From Tenrec ecaudatus (Eukaryota; Chordata; Mammalia; Afrosoricida; Tenrecidae): 64,000 bases of DNA. This document shows, one piece after another, positions 54,431 to 64,000 of this stretch (within the stretch, counting starts at the first letter, position 1; each line of letters opens with the position of its first letter). The notes under the pieces were generated by a model. That model saw only the letters and a list, made by a program, of their open reading frames with translations. It searched no databases and had not been told where the DNA came from. The translations under genes and the position numbers were made by a program. Location: the NCBI RefSeq assembly GCF_050624435.1, contig NC_134535.1, forward strand, positions 129,136,731-129,200,730, in the 5' to 3' direction.

Positions 54431-56279
54431 AGGCACATAGTTGTAAGACAAAAAAGATCATGGATTTTTTTAACCATAAAATTTTTGAAGCTCTCCTGTT
54501 TGTGTGTATGTGTGTGTGTGCACGCACATGTGTGTAAGCACACGCACACACTCACGGGCACTCACAGGCACGTGCATACATGTGTGCCACCTGCTATTGG
54601 CTGTGCGCTCTAAATAAAAGTTTAGAAAACAAGCCGTGTTTTTTATTGCGAGCTCTGTAGAGGTGCGCAAAGCAGATGGCTCATTTCACATTCAACAATG
54701 CTACGCACATTTTGTGTCATCAGTCACTGCCATCCCTCCATGAAACATCATCGATCTCACTTTCTCCGTGTGTTCCCTGAGGCCATGCCTCCTTTCCCAA
54801 CACATCTGAATTTGTCCTTGGGCAAATGCTACTCTTTTGATCTCAGTGGGTGATTATTCTGAGCAGTGCATGCCACCCTTGTGGTTGTTACTGCTCCTCT
54901 TACACACCTGTGCTAATTTTCCTTCTTCTGTGAACGATCTCCTTCTTTCAGTTTTCTAAGCAGAAGCCGAAAGTCACACATTTGCTTAACATTTACACTT
55001 CCTTATTTTTTCATAATTAACATCTTATCTATGGTAATGTTTTAGTGCTTGATGTGAATGTGTTCACTTTGTGGCATTTTAATCAAGCTATCACTTAAGT
55101 TTTACGCTGTTTTTAAAAAGCTTATCTTCCAAATACGAACTATTTTCATTCTTCGTTAATTCATCAGTGTCTTACCTGCCTACTCCATAGCAAGCCAGGT
55201 GATCTCCAGAATCAGAATGATACACAGCTGGCTCTGGCATGGAGGAAAATACTCCTCTGTGATATGGGCCCTCAGGGGCACATTTGGAAATTGAGCCCAC
55301 AACATCACACATAGGTCAGTCCACCCTTCTCCCATCACACTGCCCATTGTCACCTACCTCTAAGACCTTGTCAAAAACGGGCAGTCCAATGCCCATCTTT
55401 CCACTCACCAACTAAGGGAAAGGATTTGCCCACGGGCCAGTAGTTTACATTTTTATTTACTAGCCTTTTCTGGGTCCAGTGTAATGATGTCAACTCTATT
55501 TTTAGCTTTATTTCCTTCTACCTTCATGGTGGTAGGAAGAGGAATCAGGTAATCCATCAAGCCTACTCAATGTTATGATCTACTTAAGGAAAAAAATCGA
55601 GCAGACCTGGATCCTTCTATCAGTCTCTGTGCACTCCTTCTTGGAGAGCTGGGATTAGTTGAGATGCCTCCTCTAAACTCCTTAGCCTCTGGACTCCTTG
55701 AGGCATGGGCAACAGGGGGTAGCCCAACTAAAACTGGTGTGGTGCATGAATGGGAGAAACATGAAAGGAGTCTAACACAGAATTGGTGTTGACTGCATCT
55801 TTTGGGACAGTCGAGAAAGGAGGGAATGGAAATGACTCTACACCTTCGGAGACGGTCCAGTGAGGTCTCCGGTTGATTTGGTGCCGTCAGAGCAGGTGTC
55901 GAGCTGCCAATCCGATGATGACCCACCCCTTCCCATGACAGGCCTCCAAGGATGATGGAGATTTCTCATAGCAGACGAGCGGCGGGAGGAGGTGTGAAAC
56001 AGACGGTGATACTCGTCCTCAGAAACTCTTGGCAGAAGCCAAAGGAAAACTTCCACCCTCCTGTTTTTCTCCCCACATGCAGCCAGAGGATGCTGACTAT
56101 TCCAAGGATTTTCCAAGAACGACACTGGATCTACATCATGAGCTCTTCAGGGAAACTGGAGCACAGGTCATTGTTTCCACCCCATCCCCCGCTGAGCAGC
56201 AGTGCACATGCGCCGACAGACTTCCTTTCCCCACATCCTGTGAATTCCACGCTGAAGCCCTGGCGTGCGCACACACACG

Positions 56280-56334
<55 letters not shown>

Positions 56335-57077
56335 TGTCTTCCCTTCACCCACTTTGAGCAGTGTTGGGAGTAGAAAACTTTCAAGTTGCCACCGCATTGT
56401 CCCCAATCGAAGATCCCTTCGGATGGCTTCATCGTTAGCCTGGACATTGGTTTTACCCCCAGTTCCTAACGGTGTGCTGAATTTTCCACACTTGCGTGGT
56501 GCAGGTCTGGAGTACGGGCTCATAGGTACCTGAAGGGTTCCTCTTGATCTCCAGGCACCGTTTGGTGGCCCTGTTTATGACAGCCTTTCCCTGAACGGAA
56601 GGAGAGACGTAGTCAGTAAACCAAATGTACCTTTTTCTCCATCCTCATGTCCCTGCTGCGATCAGAGACAAGCTTCTGGAACCCTCTCGTCCTTCGCAAG
56701 TCCCCCAAATGAGAAAAAGAAGCAAAGCCTAAAACGAAATCACCCAGGCCTTCTCTATCAGCCCTGATAAATTAACCCCGAATCTGGGCATCCTGGGAGA
56801 ATTGGAAAGTGCTGTTTCCCATGGTATCATCAGCCTCTCCTAAGACTGGCGTGCTCTCATGAGCCAAGGACAGGTCATCTACTTGGCCTTCCCTCCCACT
56901 TCTTCACCCGTGAAACCTCACTGGCTTCTCTCACTGGGCTCCCTCCCCTCGGTGAGGCCCTGTTCTAGTACTGGGACAGTGCTTTAGGCACCTCAATCCA
57001 GGTTGTATACCGCTCTGGGGGCACTTCCCTGCCTCTCTGGGTGGTGGGGTTTCAACCTTTTTTACTGGGGGAACACG
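54431..57077. other. Long single-copy-like stretch
   Basis: An imperfect GT/CA and CACG-rich run lies at 54496-54585 and a CA tract at 56267-56332. Frames at 55.6-56.5 kb are inflated by the CA tract, and none carries a recognised domain. I see no exon that I can support. Confidence 0.4.
56267..56332. repeat. (CA)n microsatellite with CG-rich left end
   Basis: CGCACGCGCGCGCACAC followed by a pure CA run. Alternating purine-pyrimidine throughout, a potential Z-DNA-forming tract. Confidence 0.97.
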
Positions 57078-57232
57078 ATGGGCTACAGAGCTAAGGAGTC
57101 TGGGTTTGAATCTCTGCTGCACCACACAAACTATACAGCCTTGGGAAAATTACTTCACCTCTCCACACCTCGGTTTCCCCGTCGATAAAGTGCGGTTAGG
57201 GTGAATAGTTATTGAGCATTTTGCACCCGACC
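57078..57232 (+). repeat. MIR
   Basis: ACAGAGCTAAGGAGTCTGGG, TTTGAATCTCTGCTGCACCA (box B and beyond), GCCTTGGGAAAATTACTTCACC, CACCTCGGTTTCCCCGTC. The best preserved MIR here. Confidence 0.8.
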
Positions 57233-57929
57233 CATTTAGATGTGCAATGATGGTCGCTTCACCTATGCCTCCACTCAATCGATTGGAGGGGGGAAGGCCT
57301 CCTTCCCCTTGTTCCCGTGTGCGATCTCCCGGTCCCCGAGCCCTTTCCTCCCTGTCTCGGCATCTGAGCGAACCACCATCTGTCCTGGTCTTCTCCCCCA
57401 CCCCCACCCCACCCCCCTGCCGTCATGGCATCTCTTTGCGGGCACTCACACAAGCTCTTCCTTTTGTACAACCAGCTGTGTGCTTTCATCGTGAAAGCGA
57501 ACGGCATCCAAGCAGAGCTGTGGCTCTGAGACCTCCAACCCTCTGCTCCCTCCCCTGCCATCACCTCCCTGCCTCTCAAGTCTTCAATCCTAACAACTCC
57601 TGCCCTCTCAAGTTTGCCTGACTCTAGGTCCGTCTGAGCTCCCTCTGCCCCCACCCCAGCATCCAGGAGGGCTCTCCAGACTCTAGAGCTTCTCCCGGTC
57701 AATCCCACCATCCTGTCCTCTGACCTTTGCTTTTAGAACCCAAAGCTCCTGGAGAAGCTCCGTGAGCTGAGCAGGCCTGGCCACACATGTGCCAACAGCA
57801 GTCTGGCCTCCGGGCCTGGCTTACTCCTCAGCCTTGCTCTAGTCCGCCTCACCAAGATGGAATCCCTCCATCCCACCCACTAAACACACCCGTGAGCTAC
57901 ATTTCTCCACTGCTCACTATGCCAATGAA
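57233..57929. other. Unassigned, GC- and CT-rich
   Basis: Overlapping frames on both strands at 57.25-57.71 kb without recognised domain. Part of 57.55-57.9 kb might be old L2, but I cannot show it. Confidence 0.35.
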
Positions 57930-58630
57930 ACTGCACTTCTGCATTGTGAATGGAGGGAGGGGGGAGTGCGGAGTGGAGACCCAGAGCCCTTCTGTAGACA
58001 ACTGGACCTCCTCTTACAGAAGGGTCACGTGCAGTTGACGAGCCAGACAGGGTGCAGTATAGCACTGATGAATCATATAACTTTCCTCTAGTTCTTTAAC
58101 GCTTCCTCCCCCCACCCCATCATGAACTGAATTCTACCTCACAAATCTGAGTAGGCCAGAGCATGTACACAGGTACAGATAAGAACTGGGAACACGAGGA
58201 ATCCAGGACAGATAAACCCCTCAGGACCAATATTGAGAGTAGTGATACCAGGAGGGTAAGGGGAATGTGGGGGGTGGGGGGGGAGAAAGGGGGAACCTAT
58301 CACAATGATCTACATATAACACCCTCCCAGGGGGCTGACAACAGAAAAGTGGGTGAAGGGAGACATCAGTCAGTGTAAGACATGAAAAAATAATAATAAT
58401 TTATAAATGATCAAGGGTTCATGAGGGAAGGAGAGAAGGGGAAGGAGGGGGGAAAATGAGAAGCTGATACCAAGGGTTCAAGTAGAAAGAAAATGTTTCG
58501 AAAATGATGATGGCCACAAATGTACAAACCTACAACAAATGTAAAACCTGCTTGACACAATAGATGGATGTAAAGATTTTGATAAGAGTAGTACGAGCCC
58601 CCAATAAAATGATTTTTTTAAAAGACTGTA
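57930..58630 (+). repeat. L1 3' UTR, 5'-truncated
   Basis: GAGACCCAGAGCCCTTCTGT, GTAGACAACTGGACCTCCTC, GCAGTATAGCACTGATGAATC, CAGATAAACCCCTCAGGACC, and the end TTTGATAAGAGTAGTACGAGC, CCCAATAAAATG. Confidence 0.8.
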
Positions 58631-59039
58631 CTTCCAGTCATTCTACCCTCTCACCGGAACATGCTAAGTGACTGTGGAACGGTGCCTTGTGGGCCATCTC
58701 AAAGTAGCTGTCTTCTTCCCACCTAGCTGCCTGCAGCTCCCTCTGTTGGCTTAGCCCCAGCTGTTGTTGATGCCAGCGAAAACACTCATCCCGACATCGG
58801 TTATGCCTCCCTCTTTTGCAGATTCCTTTAAAGAGACTACCTTTAAGGATTTCTACATATCACAATATTAAAGAGAGGAAACAGAAAAACCTTAACTCTC
58901 CCATCTGTTTGAACCAACACCTGATCCCCCCGCCCCCCACCCCCACCCCCCGTTTCAGAATCCAACTTCCCAGGCAATGAGGCAAGAATGTGCATCTGAG
59001 CACTAAGATGCCCCTGGCGCAAGCCGTGCACATTCCAGT
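58631..59039. other. Unassigned
   Basis: C-rich run near 58926-58951. No gene. Confidence 0.35.
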
Positions 59040-59415
59040 GGCCTCATGTGCATGTGAAAGGTGGACGCTGAATAAAGAAGACTAGTAAGAGTGCCGTGGG
59101 CCACCACAAGAGCAAAGCTGTCTGGGCAGAAGTACATTGGGTTGACCTGAGACGTGAAGAGTGAGATTTTTTCCCCTTACATAACATGGGCGTATAATCA
59201 GTAGAAACCCGTCCCTGGAAAAAGACGTCGCACTTGGTGAAGTCGAAGGTCATTGGAGAAAGAGGAAGCCCCCAGGGTGGATTGGCACACTGGCTGAAAC
59301 ACGGGCTGTAACACAACACTAGTTGAGAGGATGGCGCCCGACCAGGCAGGCTTCATTCTGAGGCACACAGAGCCTCTGTGATTTGGAGCCAGCTCGGTGG
59401 CACCTGAAAACAGGC
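59040..59415 (+). repeat. RTE LINE C-terminus and 3' tail
   Basis: GCCTCATGTGCATGTGAAAGG (coding block also at 7.42 kb), AGAAACCCGTCCCTGGAAAAA, TCGCACTTGGTGAAGTCGAAG, GGGTGGATTGGCACACTGGC and the tail ending GAGCCAGCTCGGTGGCACC. It points towards, and lies tail to tail with, the RTE starting at 59.8 kb. Confidence 0.82.
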
Positions 59416-59784
59416 ACAATATTACGGGATGCTGTGGGACATATGGTATTTGTAGCCTGTTTGCTAAGTTCAAAATTATATCATGTGCATTTTCCCATGT
59501 CAGTGTTTTAAAGTACATATCGATAAATGTGTGTGAATGCATTAAACCATTATATATAATGATTTGTATCTATATTGATTTAATGGTTGAAACATGATAT
59601 ATATACATTGTTATTGGATATGTACAGCACCTAACAACAATATGATAGGATAATATTATGTATGTACTTTTTATAGCCTTCTTGTAAAATTCAGAATTAT
59701 ATTGTGTGTATTTTCCCATTTCCCATGTTGCTGTATACACACACACGCACACATATATGTGTGCATATGTATACACATTAAACC

Positions 59785-60343
59785 ATTATATATGTTGTTT
59801 CTGTTGTAGGCACCATTGAGTTGGCTCCAACCCATATTGACCCTATGCAGAACAGAACAAAACACTGCACGGTCCTGCGCCATCTCCACTAGTGTTCCCC
59901 CGCTTGAGCCCGTTGACGCAGCCACTGTGTCAATCTAGCTCATCAAGGGCCTTCCTCTTTTTTGCTGTCGCTCCACTCTACCAAGCACAATGTCCTTCTC
60001 TAGGGACTGGTCTCTCCTGACAACATGTCCAAAGTAAGTAAGACGGAGCCTTGCCATCCGTGTCTCAAAAAGCACTCTGGCCACACCTCTTCCGATACAG
60101 ACAGGCTTGTCCTTTTAGCGGTCCACTGTCCCTTCAATATTCTTCTCCAGCACCAAGAGCCAAATGCACGGATTCTTCTTTGGTCTTCCTTATTCAATGC
60201 CCAACATTCACATGCATAGGAGGCCATGGAGAAGACCCTGGCTCGGGAGAGGCGCACCTTAGTCCTCAGAGTAACATCCTTGCTCTTTAGTACTCTGAAG
60301 AGGTCTTGTGCAGCAGATTTACCTAAAACAATGTGTCTTTTGA
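59785..60343 (-). pseudogene. RTE LINE relic: C-terminal part and 3' tail
   Basis: A minus frame spanning about 60000-60330 reads LGKSAAQDLFRVLKSKDVTL, then KVRLSRARVFSMASYACECW and RRIRAFGSWCWRRIL. This is the cysteine/tryptophan-rich C-terminus typical of RTE/BovB ORFs. The 3' tail continues to about 59.79 kb. At 60343 it is interrupted by the LAMTOR3 retrocopy and continues at 61657. Confidence 0.9.
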
Positions 60344-61656
60344 CATACACACCCTTTTTTTTTACTTTGAAAAATACTATTGTATTTATACTCATGCATA
60401 AAAAGGGCTGTATTATCATGCTTACATACATGCCAATATATGAAACCATTTGATAACAAATCACATCTAAATTTTATAAAGAACACGCAAACACTATAAC
60501 ACTGGTTATACATTGATAGCAGAGTGTGTGGGGGAGGTTGGGGTGGATCAGTTGCTATCATTTGACTTTTAGGGATGGAGCAGCACCCTCTGAGAGGAAC
60601 CACATCCATGAGCAATAGCCATCTATACAGCTATTGGAAATATGGCAATATGGATGCAGGAGAAGTTCATGATTGTACTGACTCTATTACTTTCGCTAAG
60701 CCATTTTATTTTCCTCACATTCAATGCAAAGAAATAAAACATAATAGGAAGAAAAATAGGTTCTTCTCACGATTTACAGTAAAAAGAGTCTGCATCCTGC
60801 TGCTGGCCTGGACATATTTTACAACAGGGAACACATGATGGTTCACATGGATCGTTGTGTCGTTTTGATTCTGATCCACTGAAGAGAATCTCCTTGACAT
60901 TTGGTGACAGGACTTAGCTCCAGGGGAGCTGGGACCCACTGAGCCATTCTTGTGGTATTCCCAGATCTCAAAAAATAAGACAATACCTGCACAAGGAAAT
61001 ATATTGAACAATCAATTTGGTCAGAAATTGCATCTGGAGGCTCTTTCATTTAGTCTCAGCTAGGACAGGTGGCCCTTTTTGGCTACAGATGTAAGTGATC
61101 TTGTGGTCTAGAGATTGCTGCGTTGATATCGTGCCTGTATCACGAGGACAAGGTACACGTCGAGACCGCTGTCTGCTTAAGAAACTTCCGCAACTTGTCT
61201 CAATTCTTCAAATCTAGGAAGAAGTTCTTTTTCTAGGCTGACAATTAGCCCTGTGTTGGTGCTGCACCACCACAAGCAAACAATTAAATTGAGCCTCCTG
61301 GTAGGGGTTATAGTACACAATCCTTTCGGTTTTTGAAAGCCCAAGTTTGCTACCTTAGTCTGTTGCGAGAGAACAAAAGTAGAAAGAAGCCGGGTCTCAA
61401 AGCCCGCTCTGGAACATTGTCAGTGGCCATGTTCATTGCAGGCACCCCATCTCGATCAGACACAATGGCATGGAGTCCTTGAAGACTTGATAATTTTTTA
61501 CATGGGCATCTCTGGGCCATCCGCCATGATGAATCCCCTTCTAATGCAGATCCATCGTTCACTCCTGGGGATACCCAGGTTCACTCTGCTGTCTCTTCAG
61601 GGGCAGCCTTGGACACAGATTGCTCTGCAAGCAGCCATCACATGACTTATCAGCTC
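60344..61656 (-). pseudogene. LAMTOR3: LAMTOR3 processed pseudogene (retrocopy) inside an RTE LINE
   Basis: The parent gene encodes LAMTOR3 (MP1), a 124-residue Ragulator scaffold on late endosomes/lysosomes. Here the start ATG is at 61525-61527 and the stop TAA at 61177-61179. Recognisable blocks are GLHAIVSDRDGVP, ERALRPGF and the C-terminus LIVSLEKELLPRFEELRQVA, EVS. Several small indels shift the frame between them, and an in-frame stop lies just after the start, so it is dead. There are no introns. A 3' UTR-like region runs to an A tail (plus-strand T run 60355-60363), with GTCTTTTGA at both borders (60335-60343 and 61657-61665). Confidence 0.9.
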
Positions 61657-62345
61657 GTCTTTTGATCTCTTGACTGCTGCTTCCATGAGCATTGATTGTG
61701 GATCCAAGTGAAATAAAATCCTTGACAACTTCAGCCTTTTCTTCATTTATCATGATGTTACCTGTTGGTCCAGGTATGAAGATTTTGGCTGTCTTTACAT
61801 TGGGTTGTAATCCATACTGAGGGTTGAGATCCTTGATCTTCATCAGCCAGTGCTTCAAGTCCTCCTCACTTTCAGCAAGCAAGGTTGAGCCATCTTCATT
61901 CGTCAGGTTGTTAATAAGCCTGCCTGCAATCCCGATGTCACATTCTTCTTCATACAGTTCAGCTTCTCCGACGGTTTTCTCAGCACAGAGATGGAATAAG
62001 TATGGTGAGAGGATACAACCCTGACGCACACCTTTCCTGATTTTAAGCCATGTGGTATTCCCTTGTTCTGTTCTCCCAACTGCCTCTTGATCCATGTACA
62101 AGTTCCTCAGGAGCACAATGAAGCTTTCCTGAATTTCCAGTCTTCTCAAGGTCATCCACAGTTTCTTATGGTCCACACAGTCAAACACCTTCGCATAGTC
62201 AAGGAAACACACGTAAATACCCTTTTGACATTCTCTGCTTTGAGCCATGATCCATCCGACAGCAGCAATGATATCCCCTTGTTCCATGTCCTCTTCTGAA
62301 TCCATCCTGAACTTCTGGCAGCTCCGTGTCAATGCACGGCTGCAA
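61657..62345 (-). pseudogene. RTE LINE relic: reverse transcriptase domain
   Basis: The longest RTE frame in the window (257 codons, 61559-62332; the last ~30 codons run into the retrocopy). Visible RT blocks: FLDYAKVFDCVDHKKLW at residues 43-59, GVRQGCILSPYLF near 105-117, GRLINN followed by EDGSTLLAESEEDL, where YADD would stand, so both catalytic aspartates of that motif are gone. Then EVVKDFISLGSTIN. Non-functional, but a good template for aligning the other copies. Confidence 0.92.
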
Positions 62346-62464
62346 ATGTGGTCAGGTGGTGTTAAGCAAAGATTTACTCATGTGCAATATCAATGATGTC
62401 ATTCTATAGTTTGAGCATTCCGTTGGGTCATGGTTTAATGATTACCATTACACTAATATATATG

Positions 62465-62870
62465 TACATGTCGTTGTTGTTAGGCGCCATTCAGTTGGTT
62501 CCAAATCCCAGGGACCCGATGTGCAACACAAAGAAGCACTGCCTAGTCGTGCGCCGTCCTTACCATCACTGCTATGTTGGAGCCGATTGTTCCAGTCATT
62601 GTGCCAATCCACCGTGTGCATCTTCCTCCTTTTTAACGACTTCACCAAGCACGATATCCTATTCCAGGGACTGGTTTCGACTGACAATGCGTCTTTATTT
62701 CTAAGGTCATCCAAATGTACTTCTTCCAAGATAGATGTGTTTGTTCTTCTGGAAGCCCATGGCGTGTTTCATCTTCTTCCTTATTCCGTGTCCAATTTGC
62801 CCATGGCAGATGAGGCCATTGAAATGCCATGTTTTCGGTCATGTGCTCTATAAGAATGGGCTCTCTATAT
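62465..62870 (-). repeat. RTE LINE 3' end
   Basis: GTTGTTGTTAGGCGCCATTC (reversed tail with AAC repeats), CAATCCACCGTGTGCATCTTC, TTCACCAAGCACGATATCC, CAGGGACTGGTTTCGACTGAC. It lies close behind the previous RTE in the same orientation. Confidence 0.85.
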
Positions 62871-62984
62871 AATGGTTGAATGGTGAAACCTACACAAGCT
62901 AGAACCTGACAGGACTGCATTGTTTTTCTCAGTTTGGCAAATTCCCCACCTTTGACAGGATTCCGTCTTACCACTTTCTTTCTT

Positions 62985-63175
62985 CTCTTTTCTTGTTTTA
63001 ATCATTTTATTTGGGGCTCTTAGAGCTCTTATCACAATCCATCCATCCATCCATTGCGTCAAGCCCATTTATAGATACGTTACCATCATCATTTTCAAAA
63101 CATTTTCTTTCAACTTGAGGTGAACCCTTGGCATCAGCTCACTTTCTCCCTTCCCCCACCCGCCCCTTTCTTATC
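62985..63175 (-). repeat. L1 3' end
   Basis: TTTTAATCATTTTATTTGGGG, CTCTTATCACAATCCATCC, ATTTTCAAAACATTTTCTTTC and AACCCTTGGCATCAGCTC reversed. Only about 190 bp remain. Confidence 0.8.
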
Positions 63176-63378
63176 ATTCATCTTTAATGGAAAATATTTT
63201 CATTTTGCTTCTCTGCTGTTCAGCTTCCAGTGTTTGTAGGCTTTATGGTACAACATTCAATTCAGGGGACTTTACTTTTTAGTCCAAAGAAACTGAATTT
63301 TTCCTAATGGTTGCTATCAGAATAATAATATGTTTTCTCCAACAGTCACGGCTTAGATTTTGATTATATTCTCCTAAA

Positions 63379-63533
63379 CAAATCCAAACCCACTTCCACT
63401 GAATCGATTCTTATTCAGAGTACCCCCTTATAGGGTTTCTGAGACGGTAAATCTTGATGGAAGCAGAAAACCTCATCTATCTCCCACAGAATAACTGGTG
63501 GGGTGGAACTGCCAACCGTGTGGTTAGCAACCA
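63379..63533 (-). repeat. AfroSINE
   Basis: CAAATCCAAACCCACTTCCA, AATCGATTCTTATTCAGAG, GGAAGCAGAAAACCTCATC and CAACCGTGTGGTTAGCAACC. Confidence 0.82.
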
Positions 63534-63548
63534 GGCTAGTATGAAAAC

Positions 63549-63736
63549 AAAAATAAAACCGGTTGCGGTTGAATCACGGCAACCCTCTTGGGCAGAGCAG
63601 AATTGCCCGTGGGTTTCCGAGCCCATGGCCATTACAGAAACAGACCGCCACGTCTTCCTCCTGCGGAGCGGCTGGGGAGTCTGAGCTGCCCACCTTTCGC
63701 TTAGCAGCCAAGAGCTTAAATGTTGCCGGGGTTTCT
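63549..63736 (-). repeat. AfroSINE
   Basis: AACCGGTTGCGGTTGAATCA, CGGCAACCCTCTTGGGCAGA, CTCCTGCGGAGCGGCTGGGG and CCACCTTTCGCTTAGCAGCC. The head end is degraded to GTTGCCGGGGTTTC. Confidence 0.82.
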
Positions 63737-64000
63737 TTCAAAAGTGGAATTCCTGCCTCAAAGGGGGAGAGATCATTAGTTAAGGTGTGTGTGTGGGGGG
63801 GGTGGGGGAATCATTAATGTCAGCTTTTCCCTAAATCTAGCCAAATTGCTTTCTAGAACAGTGCCTCCACACCCCACCCTTGCAGTATGTGAGAGCACTC
63901 TCCGCCCAAGTCTCTCCTTCTTACTGCCCCAACCCTGTGTGAGGGTGGTGTCCCTTCTCACCACCTCTTCCAAAGGTCCTTGGTGTGTCATGAACTGTCA

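Noticed and set aside
55952-56533. 193-codon plus-strand frame and its opposite-strand partner
   Set aside because: Extended by the (CA)n tract at 56.3 kb. The non-repetitive parts have no recognisable motif.
61559-62332. Intact reverse transcriptase gene
   Set aside because: The frame is open, but the YADD motif is replaced, the ORF ends inside an inserted retrocopy, and the endonuclease part is missing.

Overview
This window looks like intergenic or deep-intronic DNA from a placental mammal of the Afrotheria, most likely a tenrec such as Echinops telfairi. The argument rests on repeat content. About 30 copies of a tRNA-type SINE match the AfroSINE family (tRNA-like head with a GGTTCAAA-type box B, and a tail resembling the RTE LINE tail). 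There are many BovB-like RTE LINE pieces. Two hAT elements have the termini of the SPIN family, which is known from tenrec but, to my knowledge, not from elephant or hyrax. The species call is inference; the AfroSINE and SPIN calls are recognition from sequence without a database search.

I found no intact host protein-coding gene, tRNA, rRNA or CRISPR array. Nearly all long open frames are translations of repeats. The one host-gene-derived feature I recognise is a decayed processed copy of LAMTOR3 (about 60.34-61.66 kb, minus strand), inserted inside an RTE LINE.

Layout. 0-9 kb: an RTE 3' end with an expanded 29-bp tandem repeat, an MLT1-like LTR, an LTR carrying a ~42-bp L1 insertion, SINEs, a long L1 3' region and an RTE reverse-transcriptase relic. 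9-19 kb: mostly single-copy sequence with old MIR/L2 pieces, CA repeats, two MaLR-like LTRs and SINEs. 19-27 kb: a dense nest in which RTE LINEs are cut by an L1, a Tigger-like element, a short palindromic TA-flanked element and an LTR; a SPIN sits inside the L1, and a mariner lies beyond. 27-38 kb: L1 3' ends, LTRs, L2/MLT1, a retroviral-type LTR with a five-copy 55-bp repeat carrying CCAAT boxes, and a long CT tract. 38-48 kb: a two-LTR element inserted in an RTE tail, and a SPIN inserted in a SINE. 48-54 kb: a mariner-like relic, old L1 and a solo LTR with a 6-bp target duplication. 54-58 kb: mostly single-copy, relatively GC-rich sequence plus a MIR. 58-64 kb: L1, several RTE pieces and the LAMTOR3 retrocopy.

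The biology visible here is a stratified record of transposition: target-site duplications and nesting give a relative order of insertion. I do not see evidence for a new gene system.
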